DNA from: Sparassis latifolia
Lineage: Eukaryota > Basidiomycota > Agaricomycetes > Polyporales > Sparassidaceae
Assembly: GCA_018466975.1 (NCBI GenBank)
Contig: CM031559.1
Location: 2,232,001 to 2,296,000 of the forward strand
DNA: 64,000 bases
Reading direction: 5' to 3'
Shown here: positions 33,201-44,307 of the stretch, in pieces
Numbering within the stretch: position 1 is the first letter of the stretch
Layout: each line of letters begins with the position of its first letter
Position numbers and translations under genes: made by a program
Notes under the pieces: generated by a model
What the model was told of the DNA's origin: nothing
Seen by the model: the letters and a program-made list of their open reading frames with translations, nothing else
The model's database searches: none

Positions 33201-34572
33201 GGTGGTCTGTCTCGAGACAATCCGTGCAATTCTCGGGCTAGCCGCAATTCTCAATTGGGATATCCAACAGATGAACGTCAAGGGTGCGTACCTGAATGGT
33301 ATCCTAAAAGAGGAAATTTATATGCGCCAGCCGAAGGGATTTAGCAACGGAACACACCGAGTATGCCGCATGCGAAAGACCCTCTATGGACTCAAACAAG
33401 CTGGACACGAATGGAATATAATACTGAACCACAAATTACTCGACGCGGGATTCAGACAACTATTCGCGGACCCATGTGCATACATCAGGACAAAAAATGG
33501 AAAAACAGAGATCGTCGCTGTATGGGTGGACGATTTATTACTGTTCACAAATGATCACGACCTCATGGACCACCTGAAAAAGGAACTCCAAAGTATGTTT
33601 GAAGTTACCGATCTAGGCGAGCCCAAGAAGATCGTAGGGATAGAAATTGAGCGAAACTGAGAAAAGAAAACAATAAAGGTATCACAAAACAAATATATTG
33701 ACTCTATCCTACGAAGACACGGGCTCGAGAATGCGAACCCAGTAGGAATGCCTCTCGATCCGAACGTCACCCTCGAGAAGGACGAGGATGACACAAATGA
33801 GGTGCCAAACCGAGACAGCGGATACGCTTCGTTGATCGGATCTCTGATGTATGCCGCAGTAGCCACGTGATGAGATATCGCGTATGCTATCCAAAGATTG
33901 AGCTCATTCACGGCTAGGCCGAACCTGACCCACTGGACAGCCGCCAAATGTGTGCTCCGCTACTTAGCAGGCACACGTGAAGCCAGAATAGTATACGGTC
34001 CGGCGGATAATGAAGGGCACAATGCAGATGTGCTCATCGGGTACACAGATGTGGATTTCACGAATAACGTTCACAACCGTAAATATATTTCAGGATACGT
34101 TTACAAAATAGGAAGAGGCGTGATAACGTGACGTTCGAAGAAGCAAACAACAGTCGCTTCTTCATCCATAGAGGCGGAATATATAGTGTCCGCTCTCGGA
34201 GCAAAAGAAGCCATCTGGCTACGGAATCTATTTAAGGAAATAGGCTTCGACCAGGAACAGCCGACGATTGTCTACGGAGACAACATGGCTGCGATCTCAA
34301 TCGCCCACGATCCACAGTATCACGCACGCTCAAAACATTTTGATATAAAGTATCATTATGTGCGAGAAAAGATAAACGATGGAAAAATGGAAATAATCTA
34401 CTGCCCTACAGAAGATATGGTAGCCGATATTTTTACCAAACCCCTCACAAAGCCAAGGCACCAAAAGCTTATGGAAATGCTTGGGATGCTCATCGGCCCG
34501 AGGGGGAGTGTTGGGAATACCCGGAGGAAGCGATCTGAGGGCACCCATGGAGCCCGCCACAGCAGGGAATGA
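30239..34572 (+). pseudogene. copia gag-pol polyprotein, nine in-frame TGAs and one frameshift
   Basis: Gag starts at MSNDDKDIPNSMYRIHPL and ends with two CCHC zinc knuckles (CSICHKMGHMANEC and CSNCGKFGHIGKDC). The protease has WYADSATTSH. The integrase has a His-rich zinc region (EEWHRSYGH), HTDVWGP, RVDNGREY and NGVAE, giving its D-D-E residues. Reverse transcriptase shows KARLVTKGYSQ and the WVDDLL catalytic pair. RNase H shows VASSSIEAEYI and ends in FTKPLTKP. TGA codons lie at 30542, 30995, 31118, 31154, 32221, 33658, 33868, 33871 and 34129, and the frame slips near 31745. No TAA or TAG interrupts it. All catalytic signatures remain readable, so decay is mostly nonsense change rather than loss of sequence. 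Confidence 0.92.
34499..34508 (+). promoter_or_regulatory. copia polypurine tract
   Basis: The purine run GAGGGGGAG, directly before the 3' LTR, is the expected plus-strand primer site. Confidence 0.75.
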
Positions 34573-34704
34573 TTATGTAAGGGAACTTTATATAGAATGT
34601 ATATAAAGAAATCTATTTCGGGAACCCGGCTGAGTAATCGGGTCTTCCCTTCATCCGAGACATCATCGCTATATCACTTGGGAATTTATCCATTATTCTC
34701 AACA
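34509..34704 (+). repeat. copia 3' LTR
   Basis: 196 bp, about 96% identical to the 5' LTR by hand count. It is preceded by a GAGGGGGAG polypurine tract and followed by the ACACC duplication. Confidence 0.95.
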
Positions 34705-34909
34705 ACACCTTTGTATTATGGGATGTCCCTTTATGTGATGGAATATCCCTTGTAAGGACCTGTTACTCTTAAACCTTAGTAATTCAACTGTTAGTATAAA
34801 TCTCTAGATAATTATAGTAGTTAAATAGAAACATCAGGCTAAAGAAGAGACTAAATATCTGTAAATCTTAAAATAACATCTTAGGATGTCCTTAAAATGG
34901 GAGATCTCA

Positions 34910-35030
34910 CCTTTGCCCTGCCTTTGCCCTGCCTTTGCCCTGCCTTTGCCCTGCCTTTGCCCTGCCTTTGCCCTGCCTTTGCCCTGCCTTTGCCCTGCCT
35001 TTGCCCTGCCTTTGCCCTGCCTTTGCCCTG
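34910..35030. repeat. eleven perfect copies of an 11-bp unit
   Basis: CCTTTGCCCTG is repeated exactly 11 times (121 bp) just inside the right TIR. The left TIR has only two copies of the reverse-complement unit (near 29240-29262). Open frames crossing the array on both strands are artefacts of its period. Confidence 0.95.
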
Positions 35031-35169
35031 GGTAATCCCATATAATGCCCTGGGACATGTATTGGTACCATGGTCTGTCTGATACCTGAGAGGCTCTTAG
35101 CCACTACACAATATAGATTATGTTGAAGCTAAGAGCTAGGTCAGAAGGGTACCCTGAAGTGGATGATAC

Positions 35170-35814
35170 ATTAGATGACGATTGGCCCGTGACATGACGC
35201 GCGCTTCTATGTTGCATCCTTACTGCAATGACAGCATCTTGTGCTTCAGAAACTGCAGCTTTCCACAATGTGGGTGGTTGGTATTGAAAAGAGTGCGTAA
35301 TGTCATTAACGCTATTGTAATCTTGTTTATTCTCATACTGCGAACAAACACTGCTAAGCATCACAGTCATAGCTGACATGTGCATGCGAATTTTTGCCGT
35401 TTCAGCTCCAACACCTTCCAGATCATCAGATAAGTTGAAAACCCGATCGTCTGCCACCTCCACAGAATGCTGCATCTCAACATCGTCCCGTAACACGTGT
35501 GCAAGTCCATCCTCGAATGAAGTAATTCCACAGTCTTCCAATGCCAATGCCTGACGAATGGCCGAATAGTTATTGTGCGCATCAAGACACTCATACAACA
35601 TGTTCATATGCTTCATTATCTGTTTATGATGTGCAGCAAATGTAGTAAGATCAAACACCGTCTTCCAAGAAGAACACTGACATATAATGTCCTGTCCGTT
35701 CCTCCACCCACCAGGATGGAAAAAAGTAAGCATAGTTTTGCTATACTCATTGATGTCGCCTTTATCACAACGAGGCAAGGATGTACCAACGAAGTTGAGG
35801 ATTTCAACATGCAC
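35170..35814 (-). pseudogene. Helitron 2 linker between Rep and helicase
   Basis: The frame contains EILNFVGTSLPRCDKGDINEY and TMLTFFHPGGWRNGQDI, the counterpart of the Helitron 1 linker, and continues to the target copy at 35162-35169. Translation beyond that point in the same frame is made of transposon end sequence and is not part of the Helitron protein. Confidence 0.75.
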
Positions 35815-37129
35815 ACCGCATGCGTAGGCCGGGATGGATGACCAGATATAAATGTATGATATCCTGGATGTACGGCATCGGACGCATTATCACACGCACC
35901 CCCCTCTTTGGCATCATTGTCAGGAGCACAATAGCCCGTGAACGAAGCAGTTGCACTATCGAAATGACCCATGCTATGCATGAAATGCTTTCAAGGCAAA
36001 CAAGATGTACGTTTAACAATCGTCTTATGCAGATAATCATATAATGTCCACGACTCGAAATGAATCAGTCAGAAAACATAGTTGTTGATACGCATAATAG
36101 GAATGATGTCATCGTGAGCCATACTGACAACAACACGATCAGTAGACAGCAAATCTTTTCCAACGAGTCCATCTGCAGACTGAGTCACATACTTGACAAA
36201 GGAGAGCCAAAAAAAAAGTTTTGAATCTCATGTTGGTGTAATAATCAGGTTGTCCTAACAAGTTTGCACAAAGGAACGGTCCTCCCGTCTGTTGCTGAGC
36301 TATAAGTGCATTAACAATTTTCGTGATTAATTTCTGCATGGCGTCAGACGACAAACTACTGAAATCACTGACGTTATCAATGCAATCCATGACAGACTTC
36401 ACCGTCTGAAATATTGAATGCATTGTCAATGAGTACTTTGTCACATAATCGGACACACAGGCTATCACAGCCCGAACCTGAGTACCTGAGAGTAGACATG
36501 TCATGTCTGTATTGCACCGCAGCACATAAGACAATACGACATTATATGTATTGATCCATTCCTCGGTTTTTTTTGAAATATATAGCACCTGTGACAGGAT
36601 CCACAACAGTCTGCTCAAAGATTTCATGAGGGAATCTGGCTCGACAATAACTGTCTCGCCCTCGCAAACAACCACGTGAGTGTTTAGAATCATGCCAATT
36701 CGACAAATATACTATTTGATCCACAACGCCGCACAGAGAATCGTACCACTCCTTTTCACACTCTACAGTGGACAACGACAGAGGGACGGAGGGTAGACAC
36801 ATGGTAGGATCATGAAACGCAGACGAAGGTACACTATCTGTATTACCCCATGTACTTTTCCTGTTAATCTCCATCTGATGCTCAATATCAAATGAAGTAC
36901 CGGTCGAATAATCCCCGGTATGGCAACTCTGTAACCAACCAATCAATTGCTCCCGAAATTCACCGTCACTTAGAACTTGATCGCAAATTTCCTGCGGACT
37001 AAGACAACTCAAAATTCATCAAACCATGTGCAAATGTAAGGTTAGCCATCCCTGAGATTCAACAGGGGTGTAGTAAGCTTCAGTAGGTCCGAATAGACCG
37101 TTCTCACCTGAATCTGCACACAAAATGTT
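35815..37129 (-). pseudogene. Helitron 2 HUH Rep catalytic region
   Basis: The HUH motif is readable as LTLHLHM near 37040, followed at once by a frame break. The post-HUH Cys-rich part occupies 36542-37012. The two-tyrosine motif reads ACVSDYVTK near 36455, so the first catalytic Tyr is Cys (a TAT to TGT type change) while the second is kept. Additional stops lie near 36060 and 35990. This copy could not complete the normal two-tyrosine reaction. Confidence 0.7.
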
Positions 37130-39193
37130 TCAAATGAATGAGTTTACCATCAAATGAAAAAATTGAGCACACGCCACTGAATTGCGTGCTATTGCTCGAA
37201 GCCTGTGCTCACAATCAGCCAACAAAGGATGCGGACTAAGAAGATCGATTGTTTCATCGCAATAATAAAGACAAATGGGATGTTTAAAATTGACAGGTGC
37301 GAAGATAATAAAGAACACCGGAATGCCCTTCGTGATGATAAGAGACTTGATCTCTGACTGCTGATACTTCCTACGAGTCGTAGAGCCTTGTACATGGCCA
37401 GCGACATGATCAATAAGAGACAACAATTCGAAACACTGTCTCTCCTCATCATCCTGAGGCTGTATGTACTCACCGTGTTTTTCACGATCAATTAAACGCT
37501 GCAATGCACACACATCGACTGTTGTAATCTTTTCCCAGACGGTGTCGAAATTTCGTCTTTCAGTAAGAAGATAACCACCACTGGTGCAATCGCGAATTTG
37601 GTTTTGATTAAATACAATGAACAGGAAAAACTCGTCCACCTGAAATCAGCGATCAGCTTACAACAACAAATGCCGCAAATGCAACTGACGTTTCAACGCA
37701 GTATCAATATTCGCATTCTCCAATCCTTCCAACCCATATGGAAAAAGCCAGGGGAACATACCGGGATAAAGCTGTGGGTTATGATACATAGTTGCGGGTG
37801 CAGCATCACGACCATACGCCAAAACCTTTCCTCCAGACTGAAAATATTTGACAGCAGTTGCAATCTTCTCGCGATAAGACATGTTGATGAGCTCGGCCCC
37901 AGACAAACCATGAACAATGAATGGGCAACCACCGCGCTCCATCCCATGCTCATTATCCATCTCATATGAAGACATAGCTTCTCCTGGAACCCCACCGTCG
38001 ATGTGCTGATGAAGTACACATACAGGAGGCCCGTCTTCAGAGTACGAGGCCAAATTACCTTCGGAAATCTCCACATCAGTATAATCCATATGATTTAAAC
38101 ACAACCAATGCAATGCATCCAACACCACTACGTGCTGAACCAATAATGGAATACGCTTGACATCGTCCATCGTAGGAGTAGACATACCGATGAACAATAT
38201 CGCCAAACACTGTTCAAAATCCTCACGTGGGGGCAGCAGCACACTATGCATCTTCGTGACTGGCTGGGGAAAGGCTACTGCATTTGCACACAACTTACGT
38301 TGACCTTTATCCACCTGGACGACGAAAAAATTATAGTGATATTGCGCAATCAACAACTTTTCCACAAAACTAAGATGTCACAAAAGAATCGGCACATCTC
38401 CAATCCACAACCCATTCGCCAAAGAACGAGAGGGCAATTGATGTCTACTGAGCCCAGCATGACAAGACTCACATACTTGCAAGGTTTCCAGATCGGCACA
38501 AGGAGAATACAACACAGCCCCTCCCAACTCAACTATATCGGACGATTCATTGAGACGCTCCCGCCGCATAACACGACGACCTGTACGCACCAATGGTGAT
38601 AAATCGATATTGTTCCGATGAACTGTAAACAACATACTGTGAGTCACCAACTCGCCACACACAGCACAAGGTGCTTCGCTTATAGCGGCCAAAGATGTAT
38701 ACTCGCACCAATCAGATACAAATCGCGCCAAATCAGCAATACTAGCAGGCTCAGAAGGAAAATACGGTTGATCACGAGCAGTTGCATGACCATCACTAAT
38801 CGACTCGATGATACAATCCGATGGAAGTGATCCAGTATCAACCGCAGAAACTGAAGTTGACCGTGCACAAGCACACATCATAACAGAGTACAATGTCTCA
38901 CAATACGGAGTACAAGTGTGTGCTCGCATAGAAGACACCACATCTTCTAACCTCCATGTATGATTGAGACAAACACGATGCAATTTAGCAAGGTCGAGCA
39001 AAGATCAATAGGGCAAAATCGCGGTAAGTACTGCAACAGGCATATCCACAAGGATACATGATGTATGCAATTGAAACTCAGAATGGAAATGAGTGACACT
39101 GCTCAAACCACAATATTCAACATACAACGCAGTAGAAAAGCATGCACCATCCCCGCACACCACGCGAAAGGATGCTATGAATGCAACCAACAT
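37130..39193 (-). pseudogene. Helitron 2 N-terminal region, DUF6570 and start of Rep
   Basis: The likely start is the Met codon at 39041-39043 (MPVAVLTAILPY), parallel to the Helitron 1 start. A TGA at 39005-39007 follows almost at once. Then come LLDLAKLHRVCLNHTW, a Cys-rich region, SLANGLWIGDVPILL (DUF6570, near 38400) and YHNPQLYPGMFPWLFPYGLEG (near 37740). The Rep part continues to 37130. Frames change near 38370 and 37650. DUF6570 function is unknown. Confidence 0.72.
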
Positions 39194-41166
39194 GCGACAA
39201 GATCACCGGGCACCCTCACACTGGCAGCGATAGACGTTCCCCGCACGATACTGATGCACTTTTCGCACATCAACAATAAGTGGCAAAACAACCGCACAGA
39301 ACACCAACGACAACGACACTGTTATCCAGAAAGCAGACATGTAAGACAAGTCCATAGATTTAGCTAGAAAGAATATGCAGTGCACAGAACGACACCGAAC
39401 ACGAACAGTCGGCAAATCCCGAACATCACGGATAGGAGGCAGACCTCCTATCCTTACATAAGCAAACGTCCACCATCACCAGTTAAAACCCGATTTAGTG
39501 AAATCGGAATTAACCGATTCTACTGGAATCGGAAATGAGTGGTCCATCACGACAAACAGCAGATAGACGCACGCATATCTGCATGGATTTGAAAGAGGCC
39601 GTGTGCGCGCTCCGTCGACCTGTCATGAGGACGAGGACCGCTGCAGAGCCGGAGCACAGGACGCTCTGTCGCGAACTTCCTCGAGCTCCTTACCAGCCTA
39701 CACCTACACCGCAAGGCTGTCCGCGGGAGCAAATGCCAATGAATATAACAACACACCTACTCGGGGAAGAACCTCTGAGACATCGGGTATTACCACTGAC
39801 TGGCACTGGATCGGTTACGCACCTGCGAGGGCGTCTAGGTCAGAACCGATACTCCGGAAATTAACTGAGTGGTCCCTAAGAGTTGCATACAATATTAGGC
39901 GCGACCGTGCGTGAGTGCACTGAACAACGAAGCCCTACAGGCAACGTTCGTCGCGGATCTGGCGTCAGCGAGGGGAACATGAACCGAGAAACATGCGGTG
40001 AAAATACAGAACACACTGTCGCCCTTGTCTTTGCTTCGTGGCAGACCTCTGTCGATACTCCGGGACCTGAAAGGTGGTCTGCACATGAGAAGACTGACTG
40101 GAGAAGATGAACTCATGCAACTGAAACACCTTGCACGAGGAGATGTGAGTGTCTTAGTCAATCTTCGTGCTCGTTCAGGGCCAAATCTTTTTGAGACGAA
40201 GTCGAGGGAGGTGTGCTTTGAGACACCAGTCCGGGGGGCCGTCGTGTTGCACGCTGAGATGACGAAAGGTCTACGCGGTAGTGACATTGTGAAGAAGCTT
40301 GGAATTCTTGATGTCGAGCAGTCCGATGTTCTGGGAAATCGGGGAAGCCATGAGATGTTAAGGGGGAGGGACTACAGTAGTTAGAGAACGCACATGTAAT
40401 CTGCTATACAATCGCTGCATAACAGGGACAAGGGAATGTGTAGCGGCCATAATCGGAGGTTGGCACGTACACATAGACATCGCTCACTGCGCAAAGCGTC
40501 CGCGATCATCGCGATCGTAGCTGGGAACGGTTGTGCTGAGAGGACGAAAGGGAAATCTCGGTGTCGGCGAAGTGTCTGCGATAGCATAGGCGAACGGACA
40601 AGGAATTGGAATGAAGGTTCTTGCGTGCAGCGTACAAGTCACAATTATCATAACAAGAGTCGAAAAATATCTTTCCATGACGCACTTCAGGTTGCTTCCT
40701 CCCGTCTGTTTAACATTAGTCAGCATTGGTTCAAGAGCGTAGGTAGATGGTATTCATGAAAGAGGGAGAATAGGAGTCTCGCAAAGTAGAATCGATGTAT
40801 TTGCAAGTGTAGCTGATATATGCACAAATCTCTTTGCAGGATCACATACACGAAATTGCTGTGAGTGTTTGAAAAGTTAGAGTCAAAGACGGGTGATCAT
40901 AAACCAGGAAACGTACGTCTTTATCCCAAGTCCCAACGGCCGATACCTTCCCTCTGCGCCGCACCTGAAACTACAATTGTAGTCCAAGAAACTCCTGGGT
41001 CGGTGCGTATTGGCGATCCTCCCGTCAGCGGCGTAGGCGAACTGAATGCACCCTAGTCAGCCATAAAACAGGACTATATATGCGCGCATTGTCATCGGCA
41101 AATTGGGCGAGGTCTGGTATAAGCCGGTAGAGTTTACCAGACGTCGATAGTACTGTACTCGGAGGC
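39194..41166. other. transition zone without a supported gene
   Basis: Several short overlapping frames on both strands have no recognisable motif, and none has a convincing intron join. CpG content clearly rises compared with the sequence to the left. A short perfect hairpin lies at 39430-39453. The 5' end of Helitron 2 probably lies near 39.2-39.5 kb. Confidence 0.4.
39430..39453. repeat. 10-bp stem hairpin near the Helitron 2 edge
   Basis: GGATAGGAGG, a CAGA loop and CCTCCTATCC form a perfect stem. It is at the 5' side of Helitron 2 as oriented, where a Helitron does not require a hairpin, so the meaning is unclear. Confidence 0.6.
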
Positions 41167-41931
41167 ATGTCACGTAGGCGCGTGATCGTGACAGACACGA
41201 GACGCGGTCCGGCTACTCCGAGTCACCAACGCTCACCTCGGACACCTCCCCAACACCCCTGCTGCACTCGCCATACCCGCGCAACGACCTTCCAGAGACT
41301 TCAAGTTACAGCGTCCAATGTCCTCGATATCAAATCACCTGGAAATCCGCAAATGACTACGGAAGGTCAAACATCCGTGTGGACCAACTCCGAGGCCGAA
41401 AGGTATACACTATACACGATAACGCTTCTACTATTGCACTAACACAGTACCTCGCCGCGCTCCTCGCGACATCACCCCTACCCGCTCGAGGGCTTAGCCG
41501 GTTTATCCGCTCGAGGCGTAGACTCTCCAACTCGTGGCTCGCGTCTCGCCGACTGTGACTATGACGCCACCACCCCGATCTCTCCCCTCGGCGCATCCAT
41601 TTACGGGGACAGCGAGGACCAGCTACATTCTCGCCGCTGCCATCATCCCGCTGTCCGAGCATGTGCCAACACGAGTCCAAATGCCCCCTCTCCCTCCCCG
41701 CCGAGAACGCCTCCGCGTCCAAGGTTAAGTACTCCTATACATCCCCGCCCCATGACCTCACGGCCATCTCGGAAGAAGCCCGTCGCGCAGCTGCACGCCT
41801 TAGGCTACCAGTACCCCGCCCCGCTCTCTCTCGAGGAGCTCCCTCGAACCATCCCCTCCCTCCCATGCTCTATAGTATTGGATTCTTTTTCATTCAATAC
41901 TCTAGGCTCGACGCTCTCATCTCCCTCGTAA
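41167..41931 (+). CDS. Ser/Pro/Arg-rich orphan protein, two exons
   Basis: Exon 1 (41167-41402) starts MSRRRVIVTDTRRG. Exon 2 (41448-41931) ends at TAA. The 45-bp intron has a GTATAC donor, an internal CTAAC and a CACAG acceptor. Splicing keeps a 239-codon frame although the unspliced frame stops inside the intron. The protein is rich in Ser, Pro, Arg and Thr, with a more structured C-terminus (YQYPAPLSLEELPRTIPSL). No domain, signal peptide or membrane segment was seen. The basic, disordered N-terminus would fit a nuclear protein, but that is a guess. It could be a lineage-specific gene or a chance long frame in GC-rich DNA. Confidence 0.45.
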
Positions 41932-44307
41932 CGTCTTGGCACGCTGGAGGCCCGTGGATGGGTGCGCATCTCGGAGAGGAATTTCTGAGACGTGGAGTGG
42001 GTGCGGGTTGTGTCGTTGAATGTGGACGTATCATGATCAGAAAAGGTGGCTAACTAGTTCACCAGCTTGACGTAGGCAACTCACCGGTTCTACCATGTCG
42101 GCGTTGCGACAGTCGCACTACATCTAACATGAAGGATCCGTTCTGCTCGCCAACATGGGGATGCGGACTTGGCGTTTCTCGCAAAGACCTCAACATGCTC
42201 CACCCATGATTAAGGTAATATTCAACCTCCGATCGTTTCGCATGCCCTCTGTTCGGCGACACCGTACCTGTTCGGTAGGATAACGAGCTATGCTCTGCCA
42301 GACACCGCTTGTTCGAGAGTGCTCCACCTTTGCACGTCGTACCTAGTCTTTTTTTGCCTATGTGTTGATATTGTATACTGATTGTCTTACACAATGCCCG
42401 TTTAATACAGCATCGTTTGTGTTGCCACCCCCACGCTGGCACGCACCTGAATATGCTGGTCTATCCCGAGTTAGCGCATACGCTGACGCTGCGATTGACC
42501 GGGAGGAAGATCTACGAAGGGCGGCTCCGATATCGACTGCGGAGACAGATAACGAGAGGTGGCACGACGTGCGCACGTCTTCAGTGTGGTCGCTCCGGCT
42601 CGTCAACACGCGTCTTCCTGGAGGTACACGCGTGTGAGTGCTTCGCTAGCTCGTGCCTCTCGAATAACCGTTTCTCTATTCGCGCGGATGACGTGCTCTG
42701 TGTCCCGCGTCGCCCGTCTGGCGGTTCCATCGGAACGTGTCCAATGTGGGATCTACGTGCACTCTGCACGACTCGGAGGGCCCGATGCTCAATTGTTCTC
42801 AGATTTAAATGTGTTACAACCTTTTCTACGCACGCATGACATGGCCGTGCTTGTCCATGTACTCCCACTGGTGGGCTTATACAGTACTTATTGCGAAACG
42901 CTTGCCCATTCTATATATGAAGTCCATTCAAATCAAACAGAGCTGTATTACCGACAGGTGCAGGTTATGATTTCTCTGCTATCAATATAACAGGTGACAG
43001 CTCCATCCACGCAATGTCATCCGAAGGCTATAGGCCGGGCAATCCACGCAAGCAGTCTCATGGACGAAGGCTCCTGACCGCGTCTACCGCCAGACCTCGT
43101 GGATAGCAGCCCCTCCATCGCAGTCAGTCTCTGCACTTGTGGCATCGAGCTGAAGCAAGGCGATCAGTTCAAAATATATGTCGTTGCTTCAGCCTGCGGT
43201 ATCAGAGGTAACCATGGTGCTAGAAAATGCAGGAGAGGGAGACCCACAACGAACTGATGGTGCTGTGCGACTTGACATCGGGACTATGTGATAAGCACCC
43301 CGCGATCTCGCAGGAGTGCTCGACATGTGCAGGGGGGATTAGCTTTGCGTACTGCCAATTTCTGCCATCGCAATATGGATCATGTCGTGGCCGCAGAGCG
43401 AGCGACCGGGCTGCGGCACGGTTTTATGAATTTATCCTCGAAATCTTCAATACGCCTCCGAAAGATGCATTACAAAGACCGTTTCCGTGGTGTTGCTCCA
43501 GCGGTGTTACTCCCTCTATGTCCCGCAGGCCAAGCTCACCTAGTGTGAGGTCGATTAAGATATTGAGCTCAGTCTTTCAAACGCGAACACATATAAACTA
43601 AACAACGGGAATGATGCCCTTTGAGTTGGATCACCCGAGCGGCTTGCCGAGCATGACCAGGTCACATACACGGTGGATATGGAGGTCGAACCTGGCAAAC
43701 AGGTAAATGAGCACACAATTCAGCAGCGTGGAGGAGGACGCTGAAGCCGGGGAGGACGCGAGACTTATACACTTATACACAGGAATTCCAACACGAATCG
43801 CCTTCGACCGTGGCTTCCATGAGGTTTGTCTTGGCGCAGTAGTGACGGCTATAAATAGCAAGTTATTACACTCAGACTACGGCCGTGCCAGATGTACGCA
43901 ACAAGTGCTAATGTCTCAGCACTTAAGTTAAACATAACATCCCTCTGCGATGTCATGTCGTAATAGAGGCCGGTCGAAAACAGTAGACTGAGCTGTATGC
44001 GAGCGCGATTTCAAGCTAGTAGTCAATTTCGGGCTTCATTGGTGGCATCCGCTTCATCAATAACTGAGAACATAGCATGTTACAAGAGCGTATTTACTAA
44101 CAACAAACTCGCCATATATGATTCCATGTCTCGTGTACTTGCATCGTAGGTATCTCCCCTAGCACATGAGGTTAAATGATCGTGAGCCTTCCAAAGCGAA
44201 TATGTGAGGCTGCACAGCCTTTCCAGATGGCTCACACGGATGGAAGGTGTAGGCGAAGGTCCAGAAGTCCTCTACTGATACATAGATTGGCTACAACGCA
44301 GAACTTA
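41932..44307. other. long stretch without a supported gene
   Basis: Numerous short frames overlap on both strands, none with a recognisable motif. GC-rich to about 42800, then mixed. No repeats or terminal structures were found. It may contain unrecognised or decayed genes. Confidence 0.4.

Larger units (their letters stand above)
29929..34704 (+). mobile_element. full-length Ty1/copia LTR retrotransposon
   Basis: Identical-length LTRs of 196 bp (TG to CA ends) flank a gag-pol region. A 5-bp target duplication ACACC sits at 29924-29928 and 34705-34709. A primer binding site, polypurine tract and the domain order Gag, protease, integrase, reverse transcriptase, RNase H are present, which defines the copia type. 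It inserted into the hAT-like element. Confidence 0.95.
29109..35161. mobile_element. hAT-like element with TIRs of about 150 bp, containing a copia insertion
   Basis: Terminal inverted repeats of about 150 bp start CACTTCAGGGTACCC and differ at only a few positions between the two ends. Flanks GATGGTAC (29101-29108) and GATGATAC (35162-35169) form an 8-bp target duplication with one mismatch. It lies in the Helitron 2 linker, and removal restores frame. Without copia its length was about 1.27 kb, with no coding region, so it was non-autonomous. hAT is the best fit from the 8-bp duplication. The TIR sequence differs from that of the MITE at 5004. Confidence 0.8.
26212..39193 (-). mobile_element. 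Helitron 2, interrupted by a nested hAT-like/copia insertion
   Basis: The order of protein blocks on the - strand is the same as in Helitron 1: N-terminal region and DUF6570, Rep, helicase, peptidase-like domain. It is split at 29109-35161 by a TIR element. The flanking frames join across one target copy (SSNV then SSLQFVQVNDS). The chromodomain-like insert of Helitron 1 is absent. Terminal TC and CTRR ends were not located. Sequence differs substantially from Helitron 1, so these are separate families or old relatives. Confidence 0.8.

Noticed and set aside
4715..34131. Possible recoding of UGA as a sense codon, because TGA interrupts so many frames
   Set aside because: Intact host genes in the same window end in TGA (for example the genes ending at 54310 and 58230), and the interrupted frames also contain frameshifts. 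Decay at CpG explains the pattern better.
34910..35030. CRISPR-like array
   Set aside because: There are no spacers. It is a simple head-to-tail 11-bp minisatellite in a eukaryotic transposon.
34834..35104. Open frames on both strands across the 11-bp array
   Set aside because: They are products of a repeat with a period that leaves several frames open, with low-complexity translations such as repeated KAGQRQG.
1..39193. KDZ transposase expected beside the TET/JBP gene
   Set aside because: No block resembling a KDZ transposase could be read on either strand in this window.
39998..40384. A 128-codon + strand gene
   Set aside because: There is an overlapping 130-codon frame on the opposite strand, no motif, no splice or promoter support, and the composition favours chance open frames.
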